Part shown: in pieces, positions 29,755 to 38,976 of the stretch
How positions within the stretch are numbered: position 1 is the stretch's first letter
Layout of the letters: every line of letters begins with the position of its first letter
Source of the DNA: Mesorhizobium sp. B2-8-5
Lineage (GTDB): Bacteria > Pseudomonadota > Alphaproteobacteria > Rhizobiales > Rhizobiaceae
Assembly: GCF_006440675.2 (NCBI RefSeq)
Contig: NZ_CP083951.1
Location: 4,125,501 to 4,189,500, forward strand
Direction: 5' to 3'
Length of the DNA: 64,000 nucleotides
Translations under genes and position numbers: made by a program
Notes under the pieces: model-generated
The model's database searches: none
What the model was told of the DNA's origin: nothing
What the model saw: the letters and a program-made list of their open reading frames with translations, nothing else

Positions 29755-29781
29755 GGCATCAGGACATATGTCCGAAATGCC
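29755..29781 (+). promoter_or_regulatory. structured leader of rpsB
   Basis: GGCAT (29755-29759) pairs with ATGCC (29777-29781) around the perfect 12 bp palindrome GGACATATGTCC (29762-29773), giving an irregular hairpin in the 5' leader 36 bp before the rpsB start. Several bacteria control rpsB through S2 binding to its leader; whether this hairpin does so is not known. Confidence 0.4.
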
Positions 29782-29817
29782 TGTGTCCGTGGAGGCCAAC
29801 CGGAAAGGAACTAAAGA

Positions 29818-30597
29818 ATGGCTCTGCCAGATTTCAGCATGCGCCAGCTTTTGGAAGCTGGCGTTCACTTCGGCCACCAGACCCACCGCTGGAACCCGAA
29901 GATGGCGCCTTACATCTATGGCGCCCGCAACAACATTCACATCATCGACCTGTCGCAGACGGTGCCGCTGCTGCACCAGGCTCTGAAGCAGGTGTCCGAC
30001 ACTGTCGCCAAGGGCGGCCGCGTGCTGTTCGTCGGTACCAAGCGCCAGGCGTCCGACATCGTTGCCGACGCCGCGCAGCGTTCGGCCCAGTACTATGTCA
30101 ACTCGCGTTGGCTGGGCGGCATGCTCACCAACTGGAAGACGATCTCGAATTCGATCCAGCGCCTGCGCAAGCTCGACGAGACGCTCGCCGGCGAGGCCCA
30201 GGGCCTCACCAAGAAGGAGCGCCTGAACCTCGATCGCGAGCGCGAGAAGCTCAACAAGGCTCTCGGCGGCATCAAGGACATGGGCTCGACGCCGGACCTG
30301 ATGTTCGTCATCGACACCAACAAGGAAGCGATCGCGATCCTCGAGGCCAAGCGCCTGGGCATCCCGGTCGTGGCCATCATCGATTCGAACTGCGACCCGG
30401 ACAAGATCGACTTCCCGATCCCCGGCAATGATGACGCGGCCCGCGCCATCCAGTTCTATTGCGACCTGATCGCCAAGGCCGCCATCGACGGCATTGCCCG
30501 CCAGCAGGGCGCGCTCGGCGTCGACATCGGCGCTTCGGCCGAGGCTCCGGTCGAGCCCGCGCTCGACACTCCGGCTGCCGAAGCTCCGGAAGCTTGA
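29818..30597 (+). CDS. rpsB: 30S ribosomal protein S2
   Basis: S2 is a primary constituent of the small ribosomal subunit. The 259-residue protein has the full family sequence, including [49 protein letters not shown] and [18 protein letters not shown], and ends in an acidic Pro/Ala-rich tail. The ATG has a GGAAAGGAAC site. It is the first gene of the rpsB-tsf unit; pyrH and frr normally follow, but here a three-gene cassette comes between. Confidence 0.98.
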   Translation: MALPDFSMRQLLEAGVHFGHQTHRWNPKMAPYIYGARNNIHIIDLSQTVPLLHQALKQVSDTVAKGGRVLFVGTKRQASDIVADAAQRSAQYYVNSRWLGGMLTNWKTISNSIQRLRKLDETLAGEAQGLTKKERLNLDREREKLNKALGGIKDMGSTPDLMFVIDTNKEAIAILEAKRLGIPVVAIIDSNCDPDKIDFPIPGNDDAARAIQFYCDLIAKAAIDGIARQQGALGVDIGASAEAPVEPALDTPAAEAPEA

Positions 30598-30601
30598 TAA
30601 G

Positions 30602-30657
30602 GAAGGCCGGGTCCCGGCCTTCATCTTTCCAATAAATTGGCGCGCTAAAGCGCTTTT
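30602..30657 (+). terminator. two hairpins between rpsB and tsf
   Basis: GAAGGCCGG-GTC-CCGGCCTTC (30602-30622) is a perfect nine-pair stem followed by TCTTTCC. A second, GCGCT-AA-AGCGC then TTTT, lies at 30642-30657. They could be a leaky terminator that lowers tsf expression relative to rpsB. Confidence 0.6.
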
Positions 30658-30716
30658 GCCGAGCGCATCATCGAGTCCCGATGGTGCGTCGGCGCATTTG
30701 AAACAAAGAGGCGACA

Positions 30717-31637
30717 ATGACGATTTCGGCTGCACAGGTCAAAGAACTCCGCGACTTGACCGGCGCGGGCATGATGGACTGCAAGGCGGCGTTGAACGAA
30801 ACCAACGGCGACATGGAAGCGGCCGTCGACTGGCTGCGCAAGAAGGGTATCTCGAAGGCCGACAAGAAGGCCGGGCGCACCGCCGCTGAGGGCCTGATCG
30901 GCGTCGATGCCGGCGTGCGTGAGGCCGCGGTTGTCGAAGTCAATTCCGAGACCGATTTCGTCGCCCGCAACGAGCAGTTCCAGGAACTGGTCCGCAATGT
31001 CGCGAAGGTCGCGCTCGCCTATGGTGCGACCGAGGCGGTTGCCGCGGCCAAGTATCCGGGCTCCGACAAGACTGTCACCGAGACCGTCAAGGACGCGGTC
31101 GGCACCATCGGCGAGAACATCAATTTCCGCCGCTCGGCGAAGCTCGCCGTGCCGCATGGCGCGGTGGCGACCTATGTGCACAACGCGGTTGCCGATGGGC
31201 TGGGCAAGCTCGGCGTGCTGGTCGCGATCGAGACCACCGGCAACGAGCATGCGGCCAACGCCTTTGCCCGCCAGGTGGCGATGCATGTCGCCGCCAGCAA
31301 CCCGGTCGCGCTGAGCGCCGAGGAAGTCGACCCGGCGCTGGTCGAGCGCGAGAAGGCGATCTTCTCCGACCAGGCGCGCCAGTCGGGCAAGCCGGAAGCC
31401 ATCATCGAGAAGATGGTCGAGGGCCGCCTGCGCAAGTTCTACGAAGAGGTGGTGCTTTTGAAGCAGGCCTTCGTGCTCAATCCCGACATCACCGTCGAGA
31501 AGGCGCTGAAGGATGCCGAGAAGGAGATCGGCGCTCCGGCGAAGATCACCTCCTATCTGCGCTTCGCGCTGGGCGAAGGCATCGAGAAGGAAACGACCGA
31601 TTTCGCGGCGGAAGTCGCGGCCGCGGTCAAGAAATAG
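30717..31637 (+). CDS. tsf: translation elongation factor Ts
   Basis: EF-Ts exchanges GDP for GTP on EF-Tu. The 306-residue protein has the N-terminal UBA-like module [21 protein letters not shown], the core [11 protein letters not shown] and the second core subdomain with IVALTE-like motifs [15 protein letters not shown] and [10 protein letters not shown]. Length and order are normal for alphaproteobacteria. It follows rpsB with 119 bp that hold two hairpins and is followed by the LysR cassette on the other strand. Confidence 0.98.
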   Translation: MTISAAQVKELRDLTGAGMMDCKAALNETNGDMEAAVDWLRKKGISKADKKAGRTAAEGLIGVDAGVREAAVVEVNSETDFVARNEQFQELVRNVAKVALAYGATEAVAAAKYPGSDKTVTETVKDAVGTIGENINFRRSAKLAVPHGAVATYVHNAVADGLGKLGVLVAIETTGNEHAANAFARQVAMHVAASNPVALSAEEVDPALVEREKAIFSDQARQSGKPEAIIEKMVEGRLRKFYEEVVLLKQAFVLNPDITVEKALKDAEKEIGAPAKITSYLRFALGEGIEKETTDFAAEVAAAVKK

Positions 31638-31691
31638 CTCCGATCCGAGGGGGAGCGCGCAGCGTTTCCTTAAGGTGAAGAGCTCACGAGC

Positions 31692-32618
31692 TCAGGCAAC
31701 TCGGCCGGGTGTCCGCATGGATGCTCGGCCGATTTCTTGTGCGGTGTCGATAAAGGCCCTGAGCTTCGGCGCCATCGATGCGCGACGCGGAAAGTAAAGG
31801 AAAAGACCGGGCTCCTCGATCGCCGTCCGCGGCAGGATCTGGACGAGACGGCCGGCTGCCAAGTCGGCGCGCACCAGCGGCTCGAAGACGTAGGCGAGCC
31901 CGAGGCCGGCCAGCGCCAGATCGATGGCGCCAAGCGAATCCGTGACGATGGCCGTGCCGCGCGTTTCGACGACGACATCCTTGCCGCTGTCGTTCAAATC
32001 CCAGCGGTAAAGCGCGCCCGATCGGACCAGCCGGTAGCCGACGCAGTTGTGATTGGCGAGATCGGCTACGTCGCGCGGACGGCCGTGCTTGCCGACATAG
32101 GCGGGAGAGGCGACGATCACGGCCTTGAACGGCGGCGTCATCCTGACGGTGACCATGTCCTGCGCGATCATCTCGCCCAACCGGATGCCGGCGTCGAAAC
32201 CTTCGCCGACGATATCGATAAGTCCCTGGTCGGCAACGATCTCGACCGTCACGTCGGGATAGCGTTCGGCCATGGCCGCGACCACCGGCGTCACCGCCAG
32301 GGGGATCGCTATGTTGGAGGCGTTGATCCTGAGCAGGCCGGCCGGCCTTCCCTTCACGCCGCGGATCCGGTCCATCCGCTCGGCGATGTCCTGCAGGGCG
32401 GGGGCCGCCGTCTCCACCAGCGCCTTGCCTGCCTCGGTCAGCGAAACGCTGCGTGTCGTGCGCGCAAACAGCGGTTGGCCGATGCGCTCTTCCACCAGCC
32501 GCACCGCGTGGCTCACCGCCGAAGCGCTCATGCCGAGCTCGGCCGCGGCAAGCGCAAAGCCGCCGCGTCGCGCGACAGCGACGATGACCGGAAGATGGCT
32601 AAGCAGGTCGCGATCCAT
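31692..32618 (-). CDS. LysR family transcriptional regulator
   Basis: A 308-residue LysR regulator with an N-terminal winged helix-turn-helix (about 1-60: VIVAVARRGGFALAAAELGMSASAVSHAVRLVEERI) and a C-terminal periplasmic-binding-like effector domain. It is divergent from the NTF2-like and aldo-keto reductase genes with 114 bp between, the normal layout for a LysR activator and its target. The effector is unknown. The palindrome at 32631 is its likely site. Confidence 0.93.
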   Translation of the reverse strand: MDRDLLSHLPVIVAVARRGGFALAAAELGMSASAVSHAVRLVEERIGQPLFARTTRSVSLTEAGKALVETAAPALQDIAERMDRIRGVKGRPAGLLRINASNIAIPLAVTPVVAAMAERYPDVTVEIVADQGLIDIVGEGFDAGIRLGEMIAQDMVTVRMTPPFKAVIVASPAYVGKHGRPRDVADLANHNCVGYRLVRSGALYRWDLNDSGKDVVVETRGTAIVTDSLGAIDLALAGLGLAYVFEPLVRADLAAGRLVQILPRTAIEEPGLFLYFPRRASMAPKLRAFIDTAQEIGRASMRTPGRVA

Positions 32619-32630
32619 TCATGAACGATA

Positions 32631-32647
32631 TCGCATGGTCCATGCGA
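32631..32647. promoter_or_regulatory. putative LysR operator
   Basis: TCGCATGG-T-CCATGCGA is a perfect 8 bp inverted repeat with a one-base centre, in the 114 bp divergent region, 13 bp upstream of the LysR start. It suits binding by the adjacent LysR regulator. Confidence 0.55.
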
Positions 32648-32732
32648 ACAATGCAATCTTCTCGTTGCTGGCGCGCCGGTCCACATTGTCTCCAGATATC
32701 GGCGGCGGGCTGATGCACAAGGGAGAAAAAAG

Positions 32733-33260
32733 ATGAATGCGTTGAGGCACATCACTTTCGCGGCAGGCATGGCGCTGGCCCCGATCGACGCCGGCGGGGC
32801 AGAACCGTCCGACTGGCGGGCGCTTGCCGATGAGCGCGCCGTCATCCGCATTGCCGATGCCATCGACCGTGCCGTCGACGCGCAGGACTGGACGCTTGCC
32901 CGCAGCTACTTTGCGGATCGGGTGACCGCAGACTTCAGCACTCTGTCTGGACAGCCTGCGGCCAACATCGCCTCGGACGACCTGATCGGCGCCTGGGCGG
33001 GCAACCTCAAAGGCAGCAAGACCAGCCTGCATCTGCGCACCAACCATCAGGTGTCCTTCGACGCCGGTGCGGCGACGGTCCGCTCCAACGGCTATGCCTG
33101 GAACCGGATGGAAGGAAATGGCGACCCGCTCTGGGAAGTCTGGGGCACCTACGAGCACCACCTGACGCATTCCGGCACCGGCTGGAAGGTCGACGGCTTC
33201 ACGTTCCGGATGACGCATGAGCGCGGCAATCCCTGGGTCAAGGCGACTCCCGGCCAATAA
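32733..33260 (+). CDS. NTF2-like (SnoaL-type) protein, possibly exported
   Basis: A 175-residue protein with a short hydrophobic N-terminus (about 6-20) that may be a weak signal peptide, then an NTF2/SnoaL-like alpha+beta cone domain: ADERAVIRIADAIDRAVDAQDW, YFADRVTADFSTLSG and GTYEHHLTHSGTGWKVDGFTFRM. SnoaL-like domains are small-molecule enzymes or binding proteins. It heads an operon with the aldo-keto reductase, with 19 bp between, and is divergent from the LysR gene. Confidence 0.8.
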   Translation: MNALRHITFAAGMALAPIDAGGAEPSDWRALADERAVIRIADAIDRAVDAQDWTLARSYFADRVTADFSTLSGQPAANIASDDLIGAWAGNLKGSKTSLHLRTNHQVSFDAGAATVRSNGYAWNRMEGNGDPLWEVWGTYEHHLTHSGTGWKVDGFTFRMTHERGNPWVKATPGQ

Positions 33261-33279
33261 GCAGACACGATCGGAGAAC

Positions 33280-34389
33280 ATGAGCATGACCTATTACATG
33301 CTTGGCAACAGCGGGTTGCGCGTCAGCCGGCTGGCTCTCGGCACCATGACCTTCGGCACCGAATGGGGCTGGGGTGCTGACAGGGACACTGCCCGCGCGA
33401 TGTTCGACGCCTATGTCGAAGCGGGCGGCAACTTCTTCGACACCGCTGATCTCTACACCGGCGGCACCGCCGAGACCTGGCTCGGCGAGTTCGTCGCCGA
33501 GCGCGGCCTGCGCGACAGGGCAGTGATTGCCACCAAATTCACCTTCAACTCGGAACCGGGCAATCCGAATGCCGGCGGCAATGGCCGCAAGAACATCATG
33601 CGGGCCGTCGAAGCCTCGCTGAAACGGCTCGGCACCGACTATATCGACCTTTACCTTCTGCATGTCTGGGACAGGATCACCCCGGCCGAGGAGGTGCTGC
33701 GCACGCTTGACGACCTCGTTCGCGCCGGTAAGGTGCGCCATATCGGCCTCTCCGACGTGCCGGCCTGGTATGCCGGCCGCGCCCAGGCGATCGCGGAACT
33801 GCGCGGCTACGAACCGGTCTCGGCACTGCAGCTCGAATATTCGCTGGCAGAACGCACGATCGAACATGAATATGTGCCCTTTGCCACCCGTCACGGCGCC
33901 GGCATCATGGTGTGGAGCCCTCTGGCCAGCGGCCTGCTGAGCGGAAAATACAAGCCGACACAGGACGGCAATGCCGGACGGCTTGACGGTTTTCGCAACA
34001 CCACGCATCCCGGCTTCCAGAAATTCAGCGACCGCAACTGGGCGATCGTGGCCGAACTCGAAAAGGTGGCCGCCGAGCTCGGCCGCAGCATGGCTCAAGT
34101 CGCGCTCAACTGGGCGGCGACGCAGCCGGGCATCGCTTCCGTCATCCTCGGAGCGACGAAGCTTGCGCAGCTCGAGGATAATCTCGGCGCGCTCGACTTT
34201 TCGATTCCTGCAGAACTTCGCGCGCGGCTGGAAAAGGTCAGCGCCACGCGCGCGCCGTTCCCGCATTCTTATTTCGGCTCGGAAATCCAGGTCCGGGTGA
34301 CCGGCGGAGCCGTGACTGGCGACAAGCCGGCCGGTTATTCGCCCGCGGTCATGATCGAAGGCGAGGCGGTCAGCATCTCAAGCAACTGA
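33280..34389 (+). CDS. aldo/keto reductase
   Basis: A 369-residue NADPH-dependent TIM-barrel reductase. The catalytic tetrad is visible: Asp and Tyr in FFDTADLYTGG, Lys in VIATKFTF and His in YLLHVWD. The C-terminal NADPH-binding segment includes PGIASVILGATKLAQLEDN. The ATG at 33280 follows CGGAGAAC; the frame is open to 33217 inside the previous gene. It probably reduces or oxidises a substrate made or sensed with the NTF2-like protein; the substrate is unknown. Confidence 0.92.
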   Translation: MSMTYYMLGNSGLRVSRLALGTMTFGTEWGWGADRDTARAMFDAYVEAGGNFFDTADLYTGGTAETWLGEFVAERGLRDRAVIATKFTFNSEPGNPNAGGNGRKNIMRAVEASLKRLGTDYIDLYLLHVWDRITPAEEVLRTLDDLVRAGKVRHIGLSDVPAWYAGRAQAIAELRGYEPVSALQLEYSLAERTIEHEYVPFATRHGAGIMVWSPLASGLLSGKYKPTQDGNAGRLDGFRNTTHPGFQKFSDRNWAIVAELEKVAAELGRSMAQVALNWAATQPGIASVILGATKLAQLEDNLGALDFSIPAELRARLEKVSATRAPFPHSYFGSEIQVRVTGGAVTGDKPAGYSPAVMIEGEAVSISSN

Positions 34390-34448
34390 AGAGGCGGCAA
34401 CTGATCAAAAGGCAGCAACTGACCGAAAAAGCCTGGGATTTTGCACGA

Positions 34449-34474
34449 GGGCGCGGCGTGACATCGCCGCGCCC
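34449..34474 (+). terminator. hairpin after the aldo-keto reductase gene
   Basis: GGGCGCGGCG (34449-34458), loop TGACAT, CGCCGCGCCC (34465-34474). A perfect ten-pair GC stem without a T tract; a likely transcription boundary before pyrH. Confidence 0.55.
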
Positions 34475-34571
34475 TTCGTGTATCGGGTCAACCCGTCATG
34501 ACAGCATCGCCGGATGAAGCGGGGGCGGTTTTGCCTCCAAAATTGCCGCGCCGAGATATTCGAGGATCCAG

Positions 34572-35294
34572 ATGACGGTGAAGCCCCTCTATCGACGTGT
34601 CGTGCTGAAAGCTTCCGGCGAAGCGTTGATGGGCGAGCAGCATTTCGGCATCGACGTCTCCGTGGTCGACCGCATCGCCGCCGACATTGCCGAGGCGCGC
34701 GCGCTGGGCGTCGAAGTGGGTGTCGTCATCGGCGGCGGCAACATCTTCCGCGGCGTCGCCGTGGCCTCGAAGGGCGGCGACCGCGTCACCGGCGATCACA
34801 TGGGCATGCTCGCCACCGTCATCAATTCGCTGGCGCTGCGCACCTCGCTCAACAAGATCGGCGTCGACGCCGTCGTGCTTTCGGCGATCGCCATGCCGGA
34901 ACTTTGCGAGAGCTTTTCGCAGCGCCAGGCGACCGCCTACATGAACCAGGGCAAGGTGGTCATCTTTGCCGGCGGCACCGGCAATCCGTTCTTCACCACC
35001 GATTCGGCCGCGGCTCTTCGCGCCGCCGAGATCGGCGCCGATGCGCTGTTCAAGGGCACGCAGGTCGACGGGGTCTATTCGGCTGACCCCAAGAAGGACC
35101 CGAACGCGGTCCGTTTCGACCGCATCAGCCACGCGGAAGTCATCAAACGCGGGCTTGCGATCATGGATACCGCCGCGATTGCACTTGCGCGTGAAAACAA
35201 CATTCCGATAATCGTCTATTCGATCCACGAAAAAGGTGGTTTCGGCGATATTCTGAGGGGCGGCGGCCATTGCACGGTCGTCGCGGACAAATAA
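34572..35294 (+). CDS. pyrH: uridylate kinase
   Basis: UMP kinase of the amino acid kinase fold makes UDP for all pyrimidine nucleotides. The 240-residue hexamer-forming protein shows LKASGEALMG, VIGGGNIFRG, DHMGMLATVINSLALRTSLNK and AGGTGNPFFTTDSAAALRAAEIGADAL. It begins the pyrH-frr-uppS-cdsA-rseP-bamA-lpx run, with an AGGATCC-type site before the ATG. It usually lies next to tsf; here the cassette of LysR and reductase genes intervenes. Confidence 0.98.
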   Translation: MTVKPLYRRVVLKASGEALMGEQHFGIDVSVVDRIAADIAEARALGVEVGVVIGGGNIFRGVAVASKGGDRVTGDHMGMLATVINSLALRTSLNKIGVDAVVLSAIAMPELCESFSQRQATAYMNQGKVVIFAGGTGNPFFTTDSAAALRAAEIGADALFKGTQVDGVYSADPKKDPNAVRFDRISHAEVIKRGLAIMDTAAIALARENNIPIIVYSIHEKGGFGDILRGGGHCTVVADK

Positions 35295-35378
35295 CCGAGG
35301 CCGGGATCCGTCAGACGGAACCGCGGACGGGACGACGGCACAAGCATTGAACCCGGCGAACGGGTCGAGGAGATGATC

Positions 35379-35933
35379 ATGAGTGGCGAGTTCGAAGACC
35401 TGAAGCGACGCATGGACGGAGCGATCGCCGCCTTCAAGCACGATCTGGCCTCGCTGCGCACCGGCCGCGCGTCCAGCAACCTGCTCGATGCCGTCCAGGT
35501 CCAGGCCTACGGCACGACGATGCCGATCAACCAGGTGGCTAATGTGACGGTGCCGGAGCCGCGCATGATTTCGGTCTCGGTCTGGGACAAATCGATGGTC
35601 AGCGCCGTCGACCGCGCCATCCGCGAAGCCAATCTCGGCTTCAACCCGATCGTCGACGGCACCAATCTCAGGATTCCGCTGCCGGAGCTGAACGAGCAGC
35701 GCCGCAAGGAACTGGTCAAGATTTCGCACGGCTACGCCGAGAACGCCCGCGTCGCGGCGCGCCATGTGCGGCGCGACGGCATGGATTTCCTCAAGAAGGC
35801 GGAAAAGGACGGCACCATCAGCGAGGACGATCAGCGCAAGCGCTCCGACCAGGTGCAGAAGCTGACGGACGAGACGATCAGCACCATCGATCACCTGCTT
35901 TCCGATAAGGAAGCTGAAATCATGCAGGTTTAG
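35379..35933 (+). CDS. frr: ribosome recycling factor
   Basis: RRF splits post-termination ribosomes with EF-G. The 184-residue two-domain protein has [45 protein letters not shown] and the long C-terminal helix. Two ATG codons lie at 35373 and 35379; the second is used because the GAGGAG site needs spacing and would touch the first. It is 84 bp after pyrH. Confidence 0.97.
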   Translation: MSGEFEDLKRRMDGAIAAFKHDLASLRTGRASSNLLDAVQVQAYGTTMPINQVANVTVPEPRMISVSVWDKSMVSAVDRAIREANLGFNPIVDGTNLRIPLPELNEQRRKELVKISHGYAENARVAARHVRRDGMDFLKKAEKDGTISEDDQRKRSDQVQKLTDETISTIDHLLSDKEAEIMQV

Positions 35934-35963
35934 GGTCGGGTTTTCCGGCCCGAAAGCGAGACC

Positions 35964-36683
35964 ATGGCAACGCCCGCGCATGTCGCGATCATCATGGATG
36001 GAAACGGACGCTGGGCCAAGGCGCGCGGCCTGCCGCGCCTTGCCGGGCACCGCGCCGGCGTCGAGGCGCTGCGCAAGACGGTTCGCGCCGCGCCCGGGCT
36101 CGGCATATCCTACCTGACCGTCTACGCCTTTTCCTCGGAGAACTGGTCGCGGCCGAAATCCGAGGTCAGCGACCTCATGGGGCTTTTGAAGCTATTCATC
36201 CGCCGCGATCTCGCGGAACTGCACCAGAACGGCGTGCGGGTGAGGGTGATCGGCGACAAAGAGGGGCTGCAGCCCGATATCAGAGGGCTGTTGCAAGAGG
36301 CCGAATCGCTGACCGCCGACAACGAATCGCTGACGCTGGTGATCGCCTTCAACTATGGCGGCCGCGACGAGATCGTCCGCACGGCGCGCAGGCTGGCGGA
36401 TGCCGTCGCGCGCGGCGACATGGCGAGCGACGCGATCACGGCGGAAAGTTTTGCCGCGTCGCTCGACACAAAGGGCATTCCCGATCCCGAGCTGGTGATC
36501 CGAACCAGCGGCGAGCTCAGGCTGTCGAACTTCCTTCTCTGGCAGGCTGCCTATAGCGAGCTCATCTTCCTGCCTTGCTATTGGCCGGACTTCAGCCGCG
36601 AGCACCTGGCCGACGCCTTGCGCGACTTTGCCGGCCGAGAACGACGCTTCGGCGGGCTTGCCGCCCGCGACGTCGCGCTTTAG
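35964..36683 (+). CDS. uppS: isoprenyl transferase (undecaprenyl diphosphate synthase)
   Basis: UppS builds the C55 lipid carrier for peptidoglycan and LPS. The 239-residue protein has [24 protein letters not shown] with the Mg-binding Asp, [10 protein letters not shown] and the [15 protein letters not shown] motif. The usual order uppS-cdsA-rseP-bamA follows. Start ATG at 35964 is 31 bp after frr. Confidence 0.97.
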   Translation: MATPAHVAIIMDGNGRWAKARGLPRLAGHRAGVEALRKTVRAAPGLGISYLTVYAFSSENWSRPKSEVSDLMGLLKLFIRRDLAELHQNGVRVRVIGDKEGLQPDIRGLLQEAESLTADNESLTLVIAFNYGGRDEIVRTARRLADAVARGDMASDAITAESFAASLDTKGIPDPELVIRTSGELRLSNFLLWQAAYSELIFLPCYWPDFSREHLADALRDFAGRERRFGGLAARDVAL

Positions 36684-36695
36684 GCGCCGCAACGC

Positions 36696-37511
36696 ATGAG
36701 CAATCTCAAGCAGCGCGTCATCTCGGCAATCGTGATGGCGGTGCTGACGCTTGCGCTCACCTGGCTCGGCGGATTGCCGTTTCGGCTGTTCTGCGCGGGA
36801 ATAGCGGCGCTGATCTTCTATGAATGGACGCGCATGGCGCGTCCCGCGAGCGGGGCGGCTCTCGGCTTCCTGCCGGAAGCGCTGATTCTGGTTTTCATCG
36901 GCGCGCTGATCGCCGGCGTGCCGGCTTTGTGGCTGCTCTTGCTTGTGGCGATCCTTGTGGCGGTCGCGGCCATTGCCGCCCGCGTGGGAGGGCCTGCGCC
37001 GTGGGAAGCCCCTGGACTGGCCTATGCGGCTCTTTCCGGCTTTTCGCTCGCCTATGTCCGTGACGACAATCATTCCGGACTGATTGCGATTCTCTTCCTG
37101 TTCGCCGTGGTCTGGGCGACCGACATTGCGGCCTATTTCGTCGGCCGCGCGGTCGGCGGCCCGAAGCTCGCGCCGTCGATCTCGCCCGGCAAGACGCAGA
37201 GCGGCGCGCTGGGCGGCGCGGCCGGCGGCGTTGTCGCCGGCTTGCTGCTGGCGGTTGCGGCCGGGGCCGGCAATCTCGTCCAGCTTGGCCTCGTTGCCCT
37301 AGCGCTTTCGATCGTTTCGCAGATCGGCGATCTGTTCGAATCATGGGTCAAGCGCCGGCACGGCGCCAAGGATTCCAGCAATCTCATTCCCGGCCATGGC
37401 GGCGTCATGGACAGGGTGGACGGGCTTGTCGCGGCCGCGTTCGCGCTGTACGTCTTGGGCTGGATCGCGGCGGGCGCCGAGCATCCGGCACTGGGGCTGT
37501 TTCCGAACTGA
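36696..37511 (+). CDS. cdsA: phosphatidate cytidylyltransferase
   Basis: CdsA makes CDP-diacylglycerol from phosphatidate and CTP. The 271-residue membrane protein has about eight spans and the diagnostic C-terminal signature SQIGDLFESWVKRRHGAKDSSNLIPGHGGVMDRVDG. It starts 13 bp after uppS. No dxr gene lies between it and rseP, unlike E. coli but as in other rhizobia. Confidence 0.96.
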   Translation: MSNLKQRVISAIVMAVLTLALTWLGGLPFRLFCAGIAALIFYEWTRMARPASGAALGFLPEALILVFIGALIAGVPALWLLLLVAILVAVAAIAARVGGPAPWEAPGLAYAALSGFSLAYVRDDNHSGLIAILFLFAVVWATDIAAYFVGRAVGGPKLAPSISPGKTQSGALGGAAGGVVAGLLLAVAAGAGNLVQLGLVALALSIVSQIGDLFESWVKRRHGAKDSSNLIPGHGGVMDRVDGLVAAAFALYVLGWIAAGAEHPALGLFPN

Positions 37512-37615
37512 ACGACGCAGCAGTAGGGCGAAAAATGGCGCGCGCCACGGATTCGCCCGGATTGATGCCACAGTCGCGGTGGAGTGTCGCGTGCGGGCGA
37601 ATTTGAGGGCATGAC

Positions 37616-38758
37616 TTGGACGACATCTTTCACGCGGTCTTCAGCACACAAGGCTTCGTCCTTGGCACGCTGGTGCCGTTCCTGTTCGTGCTGACCGTGG
37701 TCGTGTTCGTCCATGAGATGGGCCACTATCTGATCGGCCGATGGTGCGGCATCGGCGTGAAGGCTTTTTCCATCGGCTTCGGCCCTGAGATCTTCGGTTT
37801 CTACGACCGCCGCGGCACGCGCTGGAAGCTCTGCGCCATTCCGCTTGGCGGCTACGTCAAATTTGTCGGCGACATGAACGCGACATCGAGCCAGCCGAGC
37901 ACGGAAGAGTTCGAATTGCTGACGGAAGCCGAGCGCGAGGTCGCCTTCCACACGCAACCCATCTGGAAGCGCGCCGCTACCGTCGTTGCGGGGCCGCTGT
38001 TCAATTTCCTGCTGACGATCGCCGTGTTCGCGGTGCTGTTTTCGCTTTATGGCCGTCCGGTCCTGGAGCCGACAGTCGCCGAAGTCACCAAGGGCAGCCC
38101 AGCGGAAAAGGCTGGAATCCAGCCAGGCGACCGATTCGTCAAAGTCGACGGCAGCAAGGTGGAGACCTTCGCCGACGTGCAGCGGCTGGTTTCGGGCCGG
38201 GCGGGCGACGCCATCGCCTTCACCATGCTGCGCGACGGCAAGGAAATCGACGTTACGGCCACGCCGGAGCCGATGGAGCAGCAGGATGCGCTGGGCAACA
38301 AGATCAAGGTCGCGGTGATCGGTGTCGTCAACAACGCCGAGCTCGGCCAGCCGCGCCTGATCTCCTATACGCCGGCCGGCGCCGTAGTGGCGGCGGTGGA
38401 GGAAACCGGGCATGTAATCGAGCGCACCGGCCAGTTCCTGCAACGTTTTGCGCTTGGACGCGAGGACAAATGCCAGCTGGGCGGTCCGATCAAGATCGCG
38501 AAGATGTCGGGTCAGGCAGCCAAGCTCGGCTTCGAGTGGCTGGTGCAGCTTGTTGCATTTCTGTCAGTCGGGATAGGATTTCTCAATCTCCTGCCGATTC
38601 CCCCTCTCGACGGCGGCCACCTCTTGTTCTACGGCGTGGAGGCCATCATACGGCGGCCCGTTTCGGAGCGAATGATGGAGATGGCCTACCGGGCCGGGCT
38701 GTTCCTGGTGCTCGGCTTCATGGGCTTCGTGTTTTGGAACGATCTGTTTGGGTGCTGA
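37616..38758 (+). CDS. rseP: RIP metalloprotease RseP
   Basis: A site-2 intramembrane zinc protease that cleaves anti-sigma factors and other membrane substrates. The 380-residue protein has HEMGH (His33, Glu34, His37) in the first membrane span, one PDZ domain (about 130-215) and LLPIPPLDGGHL in the third core span. E. coli RseP has two PDZ domains; a single one is normal for many alphaproteobacteria. The start is TTG at 37616. The gap to cdsA is about 100 bp. Confidence 0.95.
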   Translation: MDDIFHAVFSTQGFVLGTLVPFLFVLTVVVFVHEMGHYLIGRWCGIGVKAFSIGFGPEIFGFYDRRGTRWKLCAIPLGGYVKFVGDMNATSSQPSTEEFELLTEAEREVAFHTQPIWKRAATVVAGPLFNFLLTIAVFAVLFSLYGRPVLEPTVAEVTKGSPAEKAGIQPGDRFVKVDGSKVETFADVQRLVSGRAGDAIAFTMLRDGKEIDVTATPEPMEQQDALGNKIKVAVIGVVNNAELGQPRLISYTPAGAVVAAVEETGHVIERTGQFLQRFALGREDKCQLGGPIKIAKMSGQAAKLGFEWLVQLVAFLSVGIGFLNLLPIPPLDGGHLLFYGVEAIIRRPVSERMMEMAYRAGLFLVLGFMGFVFWNDLFGC

Positions 38759-38848
38759 AATCATGAAGAAATTTGGCTTCAGCCCCGGTCATATTGAGAT
38801 GCCGTTTACCATGCGTGGGGATATGCGTGACGCGAAAGCCACGCGGTA

Positions 38849-38873
38849 CGGTTAAGTAAATACAAATTAACCG
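38849..38873. repeat. inverted repeat in the rseP-bamA gap
   Basis: CGGTTAA (38849-38855) and TTAACCG (38867-38873) flank an A-rich 11 bp spacer. It lies in the 218 bp region between rseP and bamA, which has no gene and is A/T-rich compared with its neighbours, so it may hold a bamA promoter or operator. Confidence 0.35.
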
Positions 38874-38976
38874 GGAGCCTTGCGTGTAGGGAAAATCCGG
38901 TTAATACGGTAAGGGAAAATACCGCACGTCCGGTTTTCTCGCCGTGGGGACTACGAGAAAAAGGTACAAAAGCCCG

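Noticed and set aside
37512..37615. Missing dxr between cdsA and rseP as evidence of gene loss
   Set aside because: Many rhizobia encode dxr elsewhere, so this gap is normal for the group.
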